This document shows positions 13,020-20,515 of a stretch of DNA of 20,515 nt, in pieces; within the stretch, counting starts at the first letter, position 1; each line of letters starts with the position of its first letter. This stretch comes from RGIG529 sp963929765 (GTDB taxonomy: Bacteria; Bacillota; Clostridia; Oscillospirales; Oscillospiraceae). A program made the translations under genes and the position numbers. The stretch spans positions 1-20,515 of the forward strand of contig CAWVKD010000087.1 in NCBI GenBank assembly GCA_963929765.1, read 5' to 3'. The notes below the pieces were generated by a model that saw only the letters and a program-made list of their open reading frames with translations, was not told where the DNA came from and did not search any database.

Positions 13020-14603
13020 ATGTGTTCCATTATGGGTTATTGTGGTCAAAGTGCCACCTATACTGTATTCCAAAAGGGTTTTCAAAGGACTGTTTCTCGA
13101 GGTCCAGATGACAGCAGAGTTATTGACACAGGAAATGGGTTACTCGGTTTTCACCGATTGGCTATTATGGGGTTAACACCTTCTGGAATGCAGCCGTTTG
13201 AGCTAGATGGTAGCTACGTAGTTTGCAACGGTGAACTTTATGGCTTTGAAAAACAGAAAGAGATGTTAAAGAAAAAAGGATACACTTTTCAAAGTGACAG
13301 TGATTGCGAAATTTTGCTTCCCATGTATCGTGAATACGGTACAGATATGTTTGCTATGTTGGATGCGGAATTTGCCTGTATCATTTACGATGGTGTGACC
13401 AAGGAATACCTTGCAGCGAGAGACCCCATTGGCATCCGTCCCCTTTATTACGGATATGATTCCTCTGGTGTTATTCTTTTTGCAAGTGAGGCAAAAAATT
13501 TGGTAGGCCTTACAGAAAAAATTATGCCTTTTCCGCCTGGACATTATTATAAAGATGGTCAATTTGTTTGCTACTGTGATATAACAAAAGTCGATAAGGT
13601 ATGCCACGATGACATAGAGACTGTTTGTCATAATATCCATGAAAAATTGGTTGCAGGAGTAGAAAAACGTCTTGTAGCTGATGCAAAAATAGGGTTTTTG
13701 CTTTCTGGCGGTTTAGATTCTTCTCTTGTATGTGCGATTGCGGCAAAAAAAAGCAAAGAGCCTATTAAAACTTTTGCAATTGGTATGCATGAGGATGCTA
13801 TTGACCTGAAATATGCCAAGCAAGTTGCAGACTACATTAAAAGTGATCATCGTGAAATCATTATCACAAAAGAAGATGTGCTTTCGTCCTTGGAAAAAGT
13901 TATTTACTTGCTTGGTACGTTTGATATTACAACAATTCGTGCCAGTATAGGAATGTATCTCATTTGTAAAGCCATTCATGAACAAACAGATATTCGTGTG
14001 CTTCTTACTGGTGAGATTTCTGATGAACTATTTGGTTATAAATATACAGATTTTGCACCAGATGCAGCAGCATTTCAGAAGGAGTCAGAAAAAAGAGTAC
14101 GTGAATTACATATGTATGATGTGCTTCGCGCAGATCGTTGCATTTCTGTAAACTCTTTAGAAGCAAGAGTACCATTTGGTGATTTAGAATTTGTAAAATA
14201 TGTCATGTCAGTTGATCCGGAGTTAAAACTTAATAGATATGGAAAAGGTAAGTATCTTCTCCGCCATGCCTTTGAAAAAGGTGGCTATCTACCTTCTGAA
14301 ATTCTCTGGCGTGAGAAAGCAGCTTTTTCAGATGCGGTAGGACATTCAATGGTCGATTATTTAAAGGAATACGCAGAGGATTTTTACACCAATGAGGAAT
14401 ACGAAAGAAAACGTAAACAATATGCACATGCAAGGCCATTTACCAAAGAATCTCTCCTTTACCGTGAACTGTTTGAAAAATTCTATCCCAATCAGGGACA
14501 AATGATTGTAGATTTCTGGATGCCAAACAAAGATTGGGAGGGATGTGATGTGGATGATCCTTCTGCAAGAGTTCTTTCAAACTATGGAGATAGTGGAAAG
14601 TAA
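13020..14603 (+). CDS. asnB: Asparagine synthase (glutamine-hydrolysing), short form
   Basis: This 527-residue enzyme makes asparagine from aspartate, glutamine and ATP. The start is the ATG at 13020, because class II amidotransferases need Cys at position 2 (MCSIMGYCG) and GGAGGT (13004-13009) is correctly spaced; an in-frame GTG at 13002 overlaps that site and is rejected. The amidotransferase domain (1 to about 185) shows RGPD at 27-30 and CNGELYGF near 67. The synthetase domain carries the ATP pyrophosphatase loop SGGLDSS at 229-235 and the TGEISDELFGYKY motif. It follows amt and has its own T-box, tying it to charged tRNA-Asn supply. Transcription may come from the glnN-amt promoters or an unseen promoter near 12710. 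A bidirectional terminator follows. Confidence 0.95.
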   Translation: MCSIMGYCGQSATYTVFQKGFQRTVSRGPDDSRVIDTGNGLLGFHRLAIMGLTPSGMQPFELDGSYVVCNGELYGFEKQKEMLKKKGYTFQSDSDCEILLPMYREYGTDMFAMLDAEFACIIYDGVTKEYLAARDPIGIRPLYYGYDSSGVILFASEAKNLVGLTEKIMPFPPGHYYKDGQFVCYCDITKVDKVCHDDIETVCHNIHEKLVAGVEKRLVADAKIGFLLSGGLDSSLVCAIAAKKSKEPIKTFAIGMHEDAIDLKYAKQVADYIKSDHREIIITKEDVLSSLEKVIYLLGTFDITTIRASIGMYLICKAIHEQTDIRVLLTGEISDELFGYKYTDFAPDAAAFQKESEKRVRELHMYDVLRADRCISVNSLEARVPFGDLEFVKYVMSVDPELKLNRYGKGKYLLRHAFEKGGYLPSEILWREKAAFSDAVGHSMVDYLKEYAEDFYTNEEYERKRKQYAHARPFTKESLLYRELFEKFYPNQGQMIVDFWMPNKDWEGCDVDDPSARVLSNYGDSGK

Positions 14604-14664
14604 TTAACGATTCAAGAATGAAAAAACGTTACATTTCTATATGCAATATATTCTTATCTGACAA

Positions 14665-14712
14665 GACAAAATAGTAAAGAGGCTCTTTGGAGAGCCTCTT
14701 TACTATTTTGTC
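14665..14712. terminator. Bidirectional terminator between asnB and the MFS gene
   Basis: GACAAAATAGTAAAGAGGCT plus CT (14665-14686) and its exact complement (14691-14712) form a 22-bp perfect stem with a four-base loop. The GC-rich core AAGAGGCTCT is followed by a T-rich arm on both strands, so it can stop the converging transcripts of both genes. Confidence 0.9.
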
Positions 14713-14788
14713 TATCATTTCTGCTTTGATAAAATTGAGCAATGGAAAATCCGATACTTTAGGTTTAAGCTAAAACTTTTGCTTTAAG

Positions 14789-16117
14789 CTACAATATATC
14801 TGTATCTTCTTCCAAAGATGTAATTTCATTTTGTTCGCTATCAGGAAGAGAATGGGTATCCGAGTTTGCAACAGGATGGATTGGAGTGTCTGTACCGGCG
14901 ATAATTCCGGTCTTTTTTTCATAATTTTTAATGACAATACAACACGCAATGCCGACAATGATGAGGGCAATACCAGATAAGAGAAACCAAATGTTGGTAC
15001 CAATAAATTCTGTCAGTGGACCTGCTACAATTAAACCAATAGGAGTTGAGAAACTCATAGCGCTGATCAAAAGTGCCATCACTTTTCCCAGTAACTCTGA
15101 TGGTATTGTGCGTTGTACATATGCCATATAGGGGATGTAGAAACAAGTTCCTGCACAACCTGCCAGAAAAGCGAAGACAGCAAATACAGCAAAGAGAGAA
15201 GATGGTAAAATTCCACAACCGCAGATGAAAACACCCAATGCAACTAGTGAAACAGCAAGCATAAAAAATTGTTTTTTTAGGCCACCAAAGACACCAATCA
15301 ATAACGAAGTAGCTAAAAGCCCACCTGCGAATAAAAATTGTGCCAATCCGTTGTGCCATGCTGTTCCTTGAAAATGGTCGTAAATTAAAAGTGGGAGCAG
15401 TGTGAGAAGGGGCATAAAGAGAAGATATGCTAAAAGAACAGGAATACTAATTTGAATGAGCAATCTATCGGAACGGAGTACTTGTATTCCTTGCATAATA
15501 TCTTTCCAAATATGGACTTCCTGTGAAACTTCTTTTAGTTTTGGTATTTTGACAAACATCAAAGCTGAGATAGCAAAAACAGCACCAAGAATGTCCACCA
15601 ACATAATACTTTGCATGGGGAAGATGACAGTTAATCCAGCACCAATGACAGGTCCTAGCATATTACTACCAGAAGAGACTAATTGTGCCCATCCGCCTGC
15701 CTTTACCAGCATATCGTCTGGGACAAGCATGGGAATGGCAGCTTGTAGAGCAGGGCTGTGAAAGGTGGAACCAAGGGCGCGAAAAAACAAAATGAGATAA
15801 ACAAAGCCGATGGAAGGTGTTCCAAATAAAAAGGCAATACCCAAAACGGCGCTTGATATTGCAACAAAACCATCTGCGAGAATCATAATCCATTTTCGGC
15901 TGTATCGATCGGCAACGACTCCAGCAAAAGGTCCAATAATAGCCTGGGGTAAAAAACCAATGATGGATGCAATCGTCAATGTGAGAGCAGATCCAGTTTG
16001 AACAGTTAACCACCATAAAATGGAAAATTGTACGGCGCTGGAACCTATAATAGAAAAAGCCTGCCCAGTATAGATAATAGCAAAGGATTGTTTCCAATGT
16101 TGATAACGTTCATTCAT
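14789..16117 (-). CDS. MFS efflux transporter, macrolide-efflux (Mef)-like
   Basis: This 442-residue membrane protein has about twelve hydrophobic segments. It resembles the Mef-type major facilitator proteins in the N-terminal WKQSFAIIYTGQAFSIIGSS, the SALTLTIASIIGFLPQAIIGP stretch, motif A as GVVADRYSRKWIMI between helices 2 and 3, FRALGSTFHSPALQAAIPML, and FSTPIGLIVAGPL near helix 10-11. The last 40 residues are hydrophilic and acidic. It is probably a proton-driven exporter of a drug-like compound; the substrate cannot be told from sequence, and chromosomal homologues are often not resistance determinants. TGGAGAA lies at good distance before the ATG. It lies downstream of putP but behind a terminator, so it probably has its own promoter in 16118-16168, which I could not identify. 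Confidence 0.85.
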   Translation of the reverse strand: MNERYQHWKQSFAIIYTGQAFSIIGSSAVQFSILWWLTVQTGSALTLTIASIIGFLPQAIIGPFAGVVADRYSRKWIMILADGFVAISSAVLGIAFLFGTPSIGFVYLILFFRALGSTFHSPALQAAIPMLVPDDMLVKAGGWAQLVSSGSNMLGPVIGAGLTVIFPMQSIMLVDILGAVFAISALMFVKIPKLKEVSQEVHIWKDIMQGIQVLRSDRLLIQISIPVLLAYLLFMPLLTLLPLLIYDHFQGTAWHNGLAQFLFAGGLLATSLLIGVFGGLKKQFFMLAVSLVALGVFICGCGILPSSLFAVFAVFAFLAGCAGTCFYIPYMAYVQRTIPSELLGKVMALLISAMSFSTPIGLIVAGPLTEFIGTNIWFLLSGIALIIVGIACCIVIKNYEKKTGIIAGTDTPIHPVANSDTHSLPDSEQNEITSLEEDTDIL

Positions 16118-16159
16118 AATGATTCTCCATTTAAAATGTAAAATGACAAACAGGGCTAC

Positions 16160-16199
16160 GTAAAGAAAGCTGCCGCGTTCCTTTTAGTGCCGCGGCAGC
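16160..16199 (-). terminator. Terminator of putP
   Basis: GCTGCCGCG (16169-16177) and CGCGGCAGC (16191-16199) form a perfect 9-bp GC-rich stem with a 13-base loop. Leftward it is followed by TTTCTTTA. It lies about 30 bases after the putP stop. Confidence 0.85.
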
Positions 16200-16230
16200 C
16201 ATCTTAAATGATGATGTAAACTTCACAAAA

Positions 16231-17727
16231 TTACTCTTCTATATCGCGATTCATGGCGCGCTCAAACAATGCACAAACCTCGTCAGAAGGTTTTCGGTCG
16301 AGAAGTGATCCAATGACACAAGCAAGCATCCCAATGATGAAACCAGGTAACAATTCATAGATACCGGTAGATGCAGAAAGAAAAACGATCCATAAAATAA
16401 CAGTGGCTGCACCAAAGATAATACCACAAATAGCGCCTTTATATGTGAATCGTTTCCAGAAGAGGGAAAGGATAATAACTGGGCCGAATGCAGCACCGAA
16501 ACCAGCCCATGCGTTTTCTACTAGATCCATAATGCTACCAGAGTTTGGATTCAGAGCAATAAAGAAAGCAATGATAGAAATAATCAAAACAACCAAACGT
16601 CCAACCCAAATCATTTCCCGATCAGATGCCTTTTTACGGAAAATAGGCTTATAAATATCGCTTGTAAAGGCAGAAGAAGCAACTAATAGCTGAGAGTCTG
16701 CTGTGCTCATAGAAGCTGCCAAAACCGCAGATAAAAGAATGCCAGAAATAAAGCCTGGGAAAGTCATTCGTACCAAACGAATAAATACCATTTCTTGACC
16801 ACCATCTACTAATTCGGGCAAAACCAAACGTCCAACGACACCAATTAACACAGCCATTGCCAGTGTGATCACGACCCAAGAAGAAGCAATGCGGCGAGAT
16901 TGTTTTATTTTACGACTATCTTTGATTGCCATGTAACGAACTAAAATATGGGGCATACCAGAATAGCCAAGTCCCCATGCAAGTCCAGATAGGATACTGG
17001 CAAAACTTTCATAGTCAAGTTTTCCACTGGGAAGAAGATTAAAATAATGAGGAGCAGATGTTGTGATGGTTCCAAAGGCCAGATCCTTTGTTGCGAACAA
17101 AACAATGGGGAGAGCAACTAATGCGCAAAGCATTAGAAGAGCCTGGAAAAAGTCGGTCCAACACACAGCTTTGAAACCGCCTGTGAATGTATAGATAATG
17201 ATAATTGCTCCAAATACAATCATTGGGATTACATTGTTGTCAAATCCCAGAACTGTAGTAAAAAGAGCAGCTCCTGCTTTAAATCCAGACGCAACATATA
17301 CAGTAAAACAAACGAAAAAGATGAGTGCACTAATGACCTGCAATGCTAAACCTGACGCCTTGAATCGGTTGTTTAAATATTGTGGAATGGTAATGGAGTC
17401 ATCAGCCGCTTTAGAGAAGCGGCGTAAACGGCCTGCAATAACAAGCCAAGACAGATAACTACCGATAGCCAAACCAATTGCAATCCAAACTTTTCCAAAA
17501 CCAAATGCTAGGATAGACCCAGGAAAGCCCATAAGTAACCATCCACTCATATCAGAAGCTTGAGCGCTCATTGCAGTAACCCATGGTCCCATGGAACGAC
17601 CACCCAAAAAGTATTCCGATTCACCATCACTTTTTGATTTGAAAAAGAAATATAGACCAATTCCCATCATTGCAATAAAATATACAATGAATGCACTCAA
17701 TTCCCCCACGTTTATATTTGCGAGCAT
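16231..17727 (-). CDS. putP: Sodium/proline symporter (SSS family)
   Basis: This 498-residue membrane protein has about thirteen predicted helices, the same size as E. coli PutP (502). Recognisable parts are YFLGGRSMGPWVTAMSAQAS followed by DMSGWLLMGFPG (unwound helix 1 and substrate/Na+ site), TIPQYLNNRFK, TDFFQALLM, GLAWGLGYSGMPHILVRYMA and SAVLAASMSTADSQLLVASS, the sodium-binding helix 8 with adjacent Ser-Thr. It imports proline with sodium, as a carbon/nitrogen source or osmolyte. The frame is open from an ATG at 17757, but GGGGGAGGT lies just upstream of the ATG at 17727 (MLANINVGEL), which is chosen. It is monocistronic, with the terminator at 16160-16199. Confidence 0.93.
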   Translation of the reverse strand: MLANINVGELSAFIVYFIAMMGIGLYFFFKSKSDGESEYFLGGRSMGPWVTAMSAQASDMSGWLLMGFPGSILAFGFGKVWIAIGLAIGSYLSWLVIAGRLRRFSKAADDSITIPQYLNNRFKASGLALQVISALIFFVCFTVYVASGFKAGAALFTTVLGFDNNVIPMIVFGAIIIIYTFTGGFKAVCWTDFFQALLMLCALVALPIVLFATKDLAFGTITTSAPHYFNLLPSGKLDYESFASILSGLAWGLGYSGMPHILVRYMAIKDSRKIKQSRRIASSWVVITLAMAVLIGVVGRLVLPELVDGGQEMVFIRLVRMTFPGFISGILLSAVLAASMSTADSQLLVASSAFTSDIYKPIFRKKASDREMIWVGRLVVLIISIIAFFIALNPNSGSIMDLVENAWAGFGAAFGPVIILSLFWKRFTYKGAICGIIFGAATVILWIVFLSASTGIYELLPGFIIGMLACVIGSLLDRKPSDEVCALFERAMNRDIEE

Positions 17728-17762
17728 AAAAATACCTCCCCCAGGACAATACATCATTGCCT

Positions 17763-17791
17763 ACTTTATCATATTACAATGATGTGGTCAA
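17763..17791 (-). promoter_or_regulatory. Possible putP promoter
   Basis: On the minus strand TTGACC (17786-17791) is followed after 17 bases by TAAAGT (17763-17768). The -35 is good, the -10 only fair. It lies 36 bases before the putP start codon. Confidence 0.4.
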
Positions 17792-18401
17792 GAAGGAAAA
17801 CAAGAGAATTACCATGATATTCTGCAAAATGATCATATATTTTGTCCAATTTGCACTTATTATTGTAACATCCATAGAGTTTAAAAAAAAGATGGAATCG
17901 ATGAAAAAATTATGTTAAAATGTTTTCGTAAATGAAAATACATTTTGTTATTATACAGGCTGAAATACATAAGGGATGGAAAGTAATTTTAGTTGCAAAT
18001 GATATTATATGTACGTATGGATGTACGTATGGATGCAAAACGCACAATTTTATTATCGCATACTTCCCAAATAGCATGTCGTCTTTTTTACCTTTATGTA
18101 ACAATTAACACCTAAAATGTTTCATGGATAGCCGTCCTTTGGCTGTTCTTTCTATGGTGCAATATGCATATTTATCTTACCCTATTTGATATTTTGAGGT
18201 TTCTGTATTTATGAAAGTTTGCAGATTATAAGTGCAAGTTATGAAATTGAAACGGAAGTGCTATAACAGACACGGTTTTATCAATGAGGCTTAAATTGAA
18301 AGTTTATATTCATTTTTTTGCAAAATACAATAAAAGTGTGGAGTTTACTTTTGAAATGATGTGAAAAATGAAACAATAGATAATAAATGTTGCAAAAACA
18401 G
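17792..18401. other. Gene-free intergenic stretch
   Basis: About 600 A+T-rich bases between the putP promoter and the purB leader promoter. Short open frames here lack ribosome binding sites and recognisable products. The only clear structure is the 12-bp tandem repeat at 18009-18032. No tRNA, strong terminator or mobile element end was seen. Confidence 0.5.
18009..18032. repeat. 12-bp tandem repeat
   Basis: ATGTACGTATGG occurs twice back to back. Each unit contains the palindrome GTAC inside TGTACGTA. It could be a paired binding site or simple slippage; nothing nearby decides this. Confidence 0.6.
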
Positions 18402-18430
18402 TTGACAATCATGGTGCACAACGGTATAAT
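18402..18430 (+). promoter_or_regulatory. Sigma-A promoter upstream of purB
   Basis: TTGACA (18402-18407), a 17-base spacer and TATAAT (18425-18430) match the full consensus. The start is expected near 18437, just before the hairpin RNA at 18442-18499. Confidence 0.85.
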
Positions 18431-18437
18431 GCGTTTG

Positions 18438-18499
18438 AAACAAGGGGGTCTGGTATTCGGTGGGAGCGTGCTCTCTTGCCGAACAACCACCTCCTTTTT
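18438..18499 (+). ncRNA. Short structured leader or small RNA ending in a terminator, upstream of purB
   Basis: From the predicted start the RNA folds into one long interrupted hairpin: AAGGGGGT (18442-18449) with ACCTCCTT (18489-18496), then GGT with ACC, TTCGG (18456-18460) with CCGAA (18479-18483), and GGGAG with CTCTC around a CGTG tip, with small internal loops of fixed-looking sequence. A T-run to 18499 makes it an intrinsic terminator. It could be an attenuator for purBA, which starts 180 bases further on, or a separate RNA of about 60 bases. It does not match the purine, ZTP or other riboswitch consensus patterns I know. No second promoter for purB is convincing, which favours a leader. 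Confidence 0.5.
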
Positions 18500-18678
18500 A
18501 TATTGCAAACAGGAAATGAAACAGAAAAATGACAGTTTAGCGGGATGTGGCATGAATTTATTCTGGGAATATGAAACAAAATTTCCAGTATTTTCATTTT
18601 CTTTGCAATATATAATCCCATATTAAAAATAAAAGGAACTGTAGGCAAAGCAGCTATGCAAGAAGGGAGTGGCAAGTA

Positions 18679-20112
18679 ATGCATCATGGATATGAAAGTC
18701 CTCTTGGAAAACGATATGCCAGCCAAGAAATGCAGGAGATTTTTTCGTCAGATACCAAATTTACCACATGGAGGAAACTGTGGATTGCATTGGCAGAAGC
18801 GGAACAAGAATTAGGAATTCACATTACGGAGGAACAATTAGATGAAATGCGAAGCAATGTTTCTCGTATTAATTATGAAGTAGCAGCTGCCAATGAAAAA
18901 CGTGTGCGTCACGACGTCATGGCTCACGTACTGGCATACGGCGAACAATGTCCCAAAGCGAGGAGTATTTTACACTTAGGGGCAACTTCTGCGTATGTAG
19001 GAGATAATACAGATATTATTCAAATGAAATTAGCATTGCAAAAGATAAAAAAAATGTTGTTAAATGCTATTGATGCTACATCCAAATTTGCAAAAAGATA
19101 TGCGGCTCAGCCTACTTTAGCTTATACGCATTTTCAAGCGGCCCAGCCTACAACAGTTGGAAAGCGAGCCACACTATGGATTCAGGATTTGCTTATGGAC
19201 TTGGAACAAGTGGAGTATCAGCTTGATCACATGAAGCTGTTGGGATGCAAAGGAACCACAGGAACAGGCGCCAGTTTTTTGGAACTTTTTGGAGGCGATC
19301 ATGAAAAGGTAAAAGAACTGGAAAAGAAAATTGCTTTAAAAATGGGATTTTCTAGTGTATTTCCTGTAAGTGGACAGACGTATTCCAGAAAATTAGATTT
19401 TCAAGTTTTAGCTATTCTGTCTGGCATTGCCCAAAGTGCCCACAAGTTCTCTAATGATATTCGCTTGCTGTCTCATTTAAAAGAAGTAGATGAACCTTTT
19501 GAATCTGGACAAATCGGTTCATCTGCCATGGCTTATAAGAGAAATCCGATGCGGAGTGAACGTATCGCTTCATTGGCACGCTATGTTATCGTCGATGCGA
19601 TGAATCCAGCGTTGACAGCTGCAAATCAATGGTTTGAACGTACGCTAGATGATTCAGCCAATCGCCGCATTAGCATACCAGAAGCATTTCTGGCCGTGGA
19701 TGCCATTTTGTCTCTCTATATTAACATTATTAGCGGTATGACAGTATATCCTAAAATGATAGAGAAACATTTAAAAGAGGAACTTCCTTTTATGGCTACC
19801 GAAACCATTTTGATGTATTGTGTTAATGAAAAGGGAGGAGACCGGCAGACATTGCATGAAGCTATTCGTGTTCACTCGATACAAGCGGCTAAAGAAATCA
19901 AAGAAAACGGAGCTAAAAATGATTTGCTGGACCGCATTGTTAACGATCCACGTTTTGGTTTGACACAAGAAGAAATGAATTCCCTTTTATCTTTTGATCT
20001 GTTTACCGGGAGAGCAAGAGAACAGACGGAAGAGTTTTTAGAAGATTATGTGAGGCCTGTTCTAACAGATAATGCACAATTACTGGGCGTTGATATTGAA
20101 ATTAATGTGTAG
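18679..20112 (+). CDS. purB: Adenylosuccinate lyase
   Basis: This 477-residue homotetrameric enzyme of the fumarase/aspartase superfamily catalyses two steps of purine synthesis: SAICAR to AICAR, and adenylosuccinate to AMP. Seen are the N-terminal YESPLGKRYASQEM, RHDVMAH (about 77-83), LGATSAYVGDN, AYTHFQAAQPTTVGKR with the catalytic acid His151, KGTTGTGASF, and the flexible signature loop GSSAMAYKRNPMRSER (280-295) holding the catalytic Ser. The AMAYKRNP version belongs to the longer, eukaryote-like PurB subgroup rather than the 430-residue Bacillus type. AAGGGAG (18663-18669) supports the start. The purA start follows 13 bases after the stop, so the two make one operon for AMP formation. 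The leader holds the promoter and hairpin at 18402-18499. Confidence 0.95.
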   Translation: MHHGYESPLGKRYASQEMQEIFSSDTKFTTWRKLWIALAEAEQELGIHITEEQLDEMRSNVSRINYEVAAANEKRVRHDVMAHVLAYGEQCPKARSILHLGATSAYVGDNTDIIQMKLALQKIKKMLLNAIDATSKFAKRYAAQPTLAYTHFQAAQPTTVGKRATLWIQDLLMDLEQVEYQLDHMKLLGCKGTTGTGASFLELFGGDHEKVKELEKKIALKMGFSSVFPVSGQTYSRKLDFQVLAILSGIAQSAHKFSNDIRLLSHLKEVDEPFESGQIGSSAMAYKRNPMRSERIASLARYVIVDAMNPALTAANQWFERTLDDSANRRISIPEAFLAVDAILSLYINIISGMTVYPKMIEKHLKEELPFMATETILMYCVNEKGGDRQTLHEAIRVHSIQAAKEIKENGAKNDLLDRIVNDPRFGLTQEEMNSLLSFDLFTGRAREQTEEFLEDYVRPVLTDNAQLLGVDIEINV

Positions 20113-20125
20113 GGGGTAAAGCGCC

Positions 20126-20515
20126 GTGTTAACAGCCATTGTAGGAATAAACTGGGGAGATGAAGGAAAAGGACGCATGGTAGACATGCTTTCTTCTGAA
20201 TATGATGTTGTAGTGCGATATCAGGGCGGAAACAATGCTGGTCATACTGTTATCAATGACCGTGGAAAATTTATATTGAATTTACTACCTTCTGGCATTT
20301 TACGTGAGACTACTGTTAACGTTATGGGAAATGGTATGGTTATTGACTTGGAGCATCTTTGCCATGAAATAAATGCTTTAAAAGAAAAAGGAATCCATAT
20401 AGGGCCGGATAATTTGAAGATCAGCAATAAAGCGACTATTTGTATGCCCTATCATAAACAATTGGATGAACTAGAAGAGGATCGTTTGGGAGATGCAAAG
20501 TTTGGTTCTACAAGG
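20126..20515 (+). CDS. purA: Adenylosuccinate synthetase, partial (N-terminal 130 residues)
   Basis: The gene runs off the right edge. It joins IMP and aspartate with GTP to form adenylosuccinate, the substrate of PurB. Seen are the GTP-binding P-loop region VGINWGDEGKGRMVDML (the classic motif is QWGDEGKGK, so Gln and Lys are replaced by Asn and Arg), RYQGGNNAGHTV with the catalytic His, LLPSGIL, and the GDAKFGSTR segment at the edge. The start is GTG at 20126, because AGGGGG (20111-20116), overlapping the purB stop, is well spaced and no in-frame ATG lies nearby that would keep the P-loop. Coupling with purB is likely. Confidence 0.92.
   Translation, partial: MLTAIVGINWGDEGKGRMVDMLSSEYDVVVRYQGGNNAGHTVINDRGKFILNLLPSGILRETTVNVMGNGMVIDLEHLCHEINALKEKGIHIGPDNLKISNKATICMPYHKQLDELEEDRLGDAKFGSTR

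Noticed and set aside
17910..18104. Minus-strand frame of 64 residues in the putP-purB gap
   Set aside because: No ribosome binding site; its HPYVHPYV stretch is only the translation of the 12-bp tandem repeat.
18442..18499. Purine riboswitch or SRP RNA at the purB leader
   Set aside because: It lacks the conserved purine aptamer loops and the GGAAG/GCAGCC core of SRP RNA.
18387..18626. Plus-strand frame of 79 residues upstream of purB
   Set aside because: It starts before the predicted promoter and reads through the terminator hairpin, so it would not be translated from that transcript.

Overview
The window looks like chromosomal DNA from a low-GC, anaerobic, spore-forming Clostridia member, most likely in or near Lachnospiraceae; the genus cannot be fixed from sequence alone. 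The reasons are the A+T-rich intergenic DNA, strong AGGAGG-type ribosome binding sites, an asparagine T-box, a glutamine synthetase-ANTAR gene pair like clostridial glnA-nitR, a type III glutamine synthetase, and an MCSIMGY-type short AsnB.

Layout. At 1-1500 there is a leftward promoter for a gene off the window, a small lipoprotein, a very cysteine-rich small protein, and a hairpin resembling the right end of an IS200/IS605-type element. At 1536-2888 (minus) lies a double-flavodoxin iron-sulfur flavoprotein. At 3173-8430 (minus) is a nitrogen-assimilation operon: a three-piece glutamate synthase (amidotransferase, ferredoxin/FMN synthase, GXGXG domain), a short type I glutamine synthetase and an ANTAR regulator. 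Facing away from it at 8898-12730 (plus) are type III glutamine synthetase (glnN) and an ammonium transporter fused to a PII domain. A tRNA-Asn T-box and asnB follow (12746-14603), then a bidirectional terminator, a Mef-like MFS exporter and putP (both minus), a roughly 950-base intergenic region, and purB-purA (plus; purA is cut by the window end).

How it fits together. Ammonium enters through Amt-PII, is fixed by GlnA or GlnN, and is passed to glutamate by the split glutamate synthase and to asparagine by AsnB. The main regulatory observation is in the 467-base divergent region 8431-8897. Three leader modules each carry a hairpin with the same six-base loop AAAGGC (A at position 1, G at position 4, the rule for ANTAR RNA targets). 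The 3' half of each hairpin is also the 5' arm of an intrinsic terminator, so the two folds exclude each other. Two modules start almost exactly at predicted transcription starts. The ANTAR protein at the end of the glutamate synthase operon is the obvious candidate to bind them, giving an antitermination circuit that would control both divergent operons and the regulator itself. Its receiver domain has Asn where the phosphorylated Asp should be, so it probably senses something other than phosphorylation.

No rRNA, tRNA, CRISPR array or intact transposase gene was seen.
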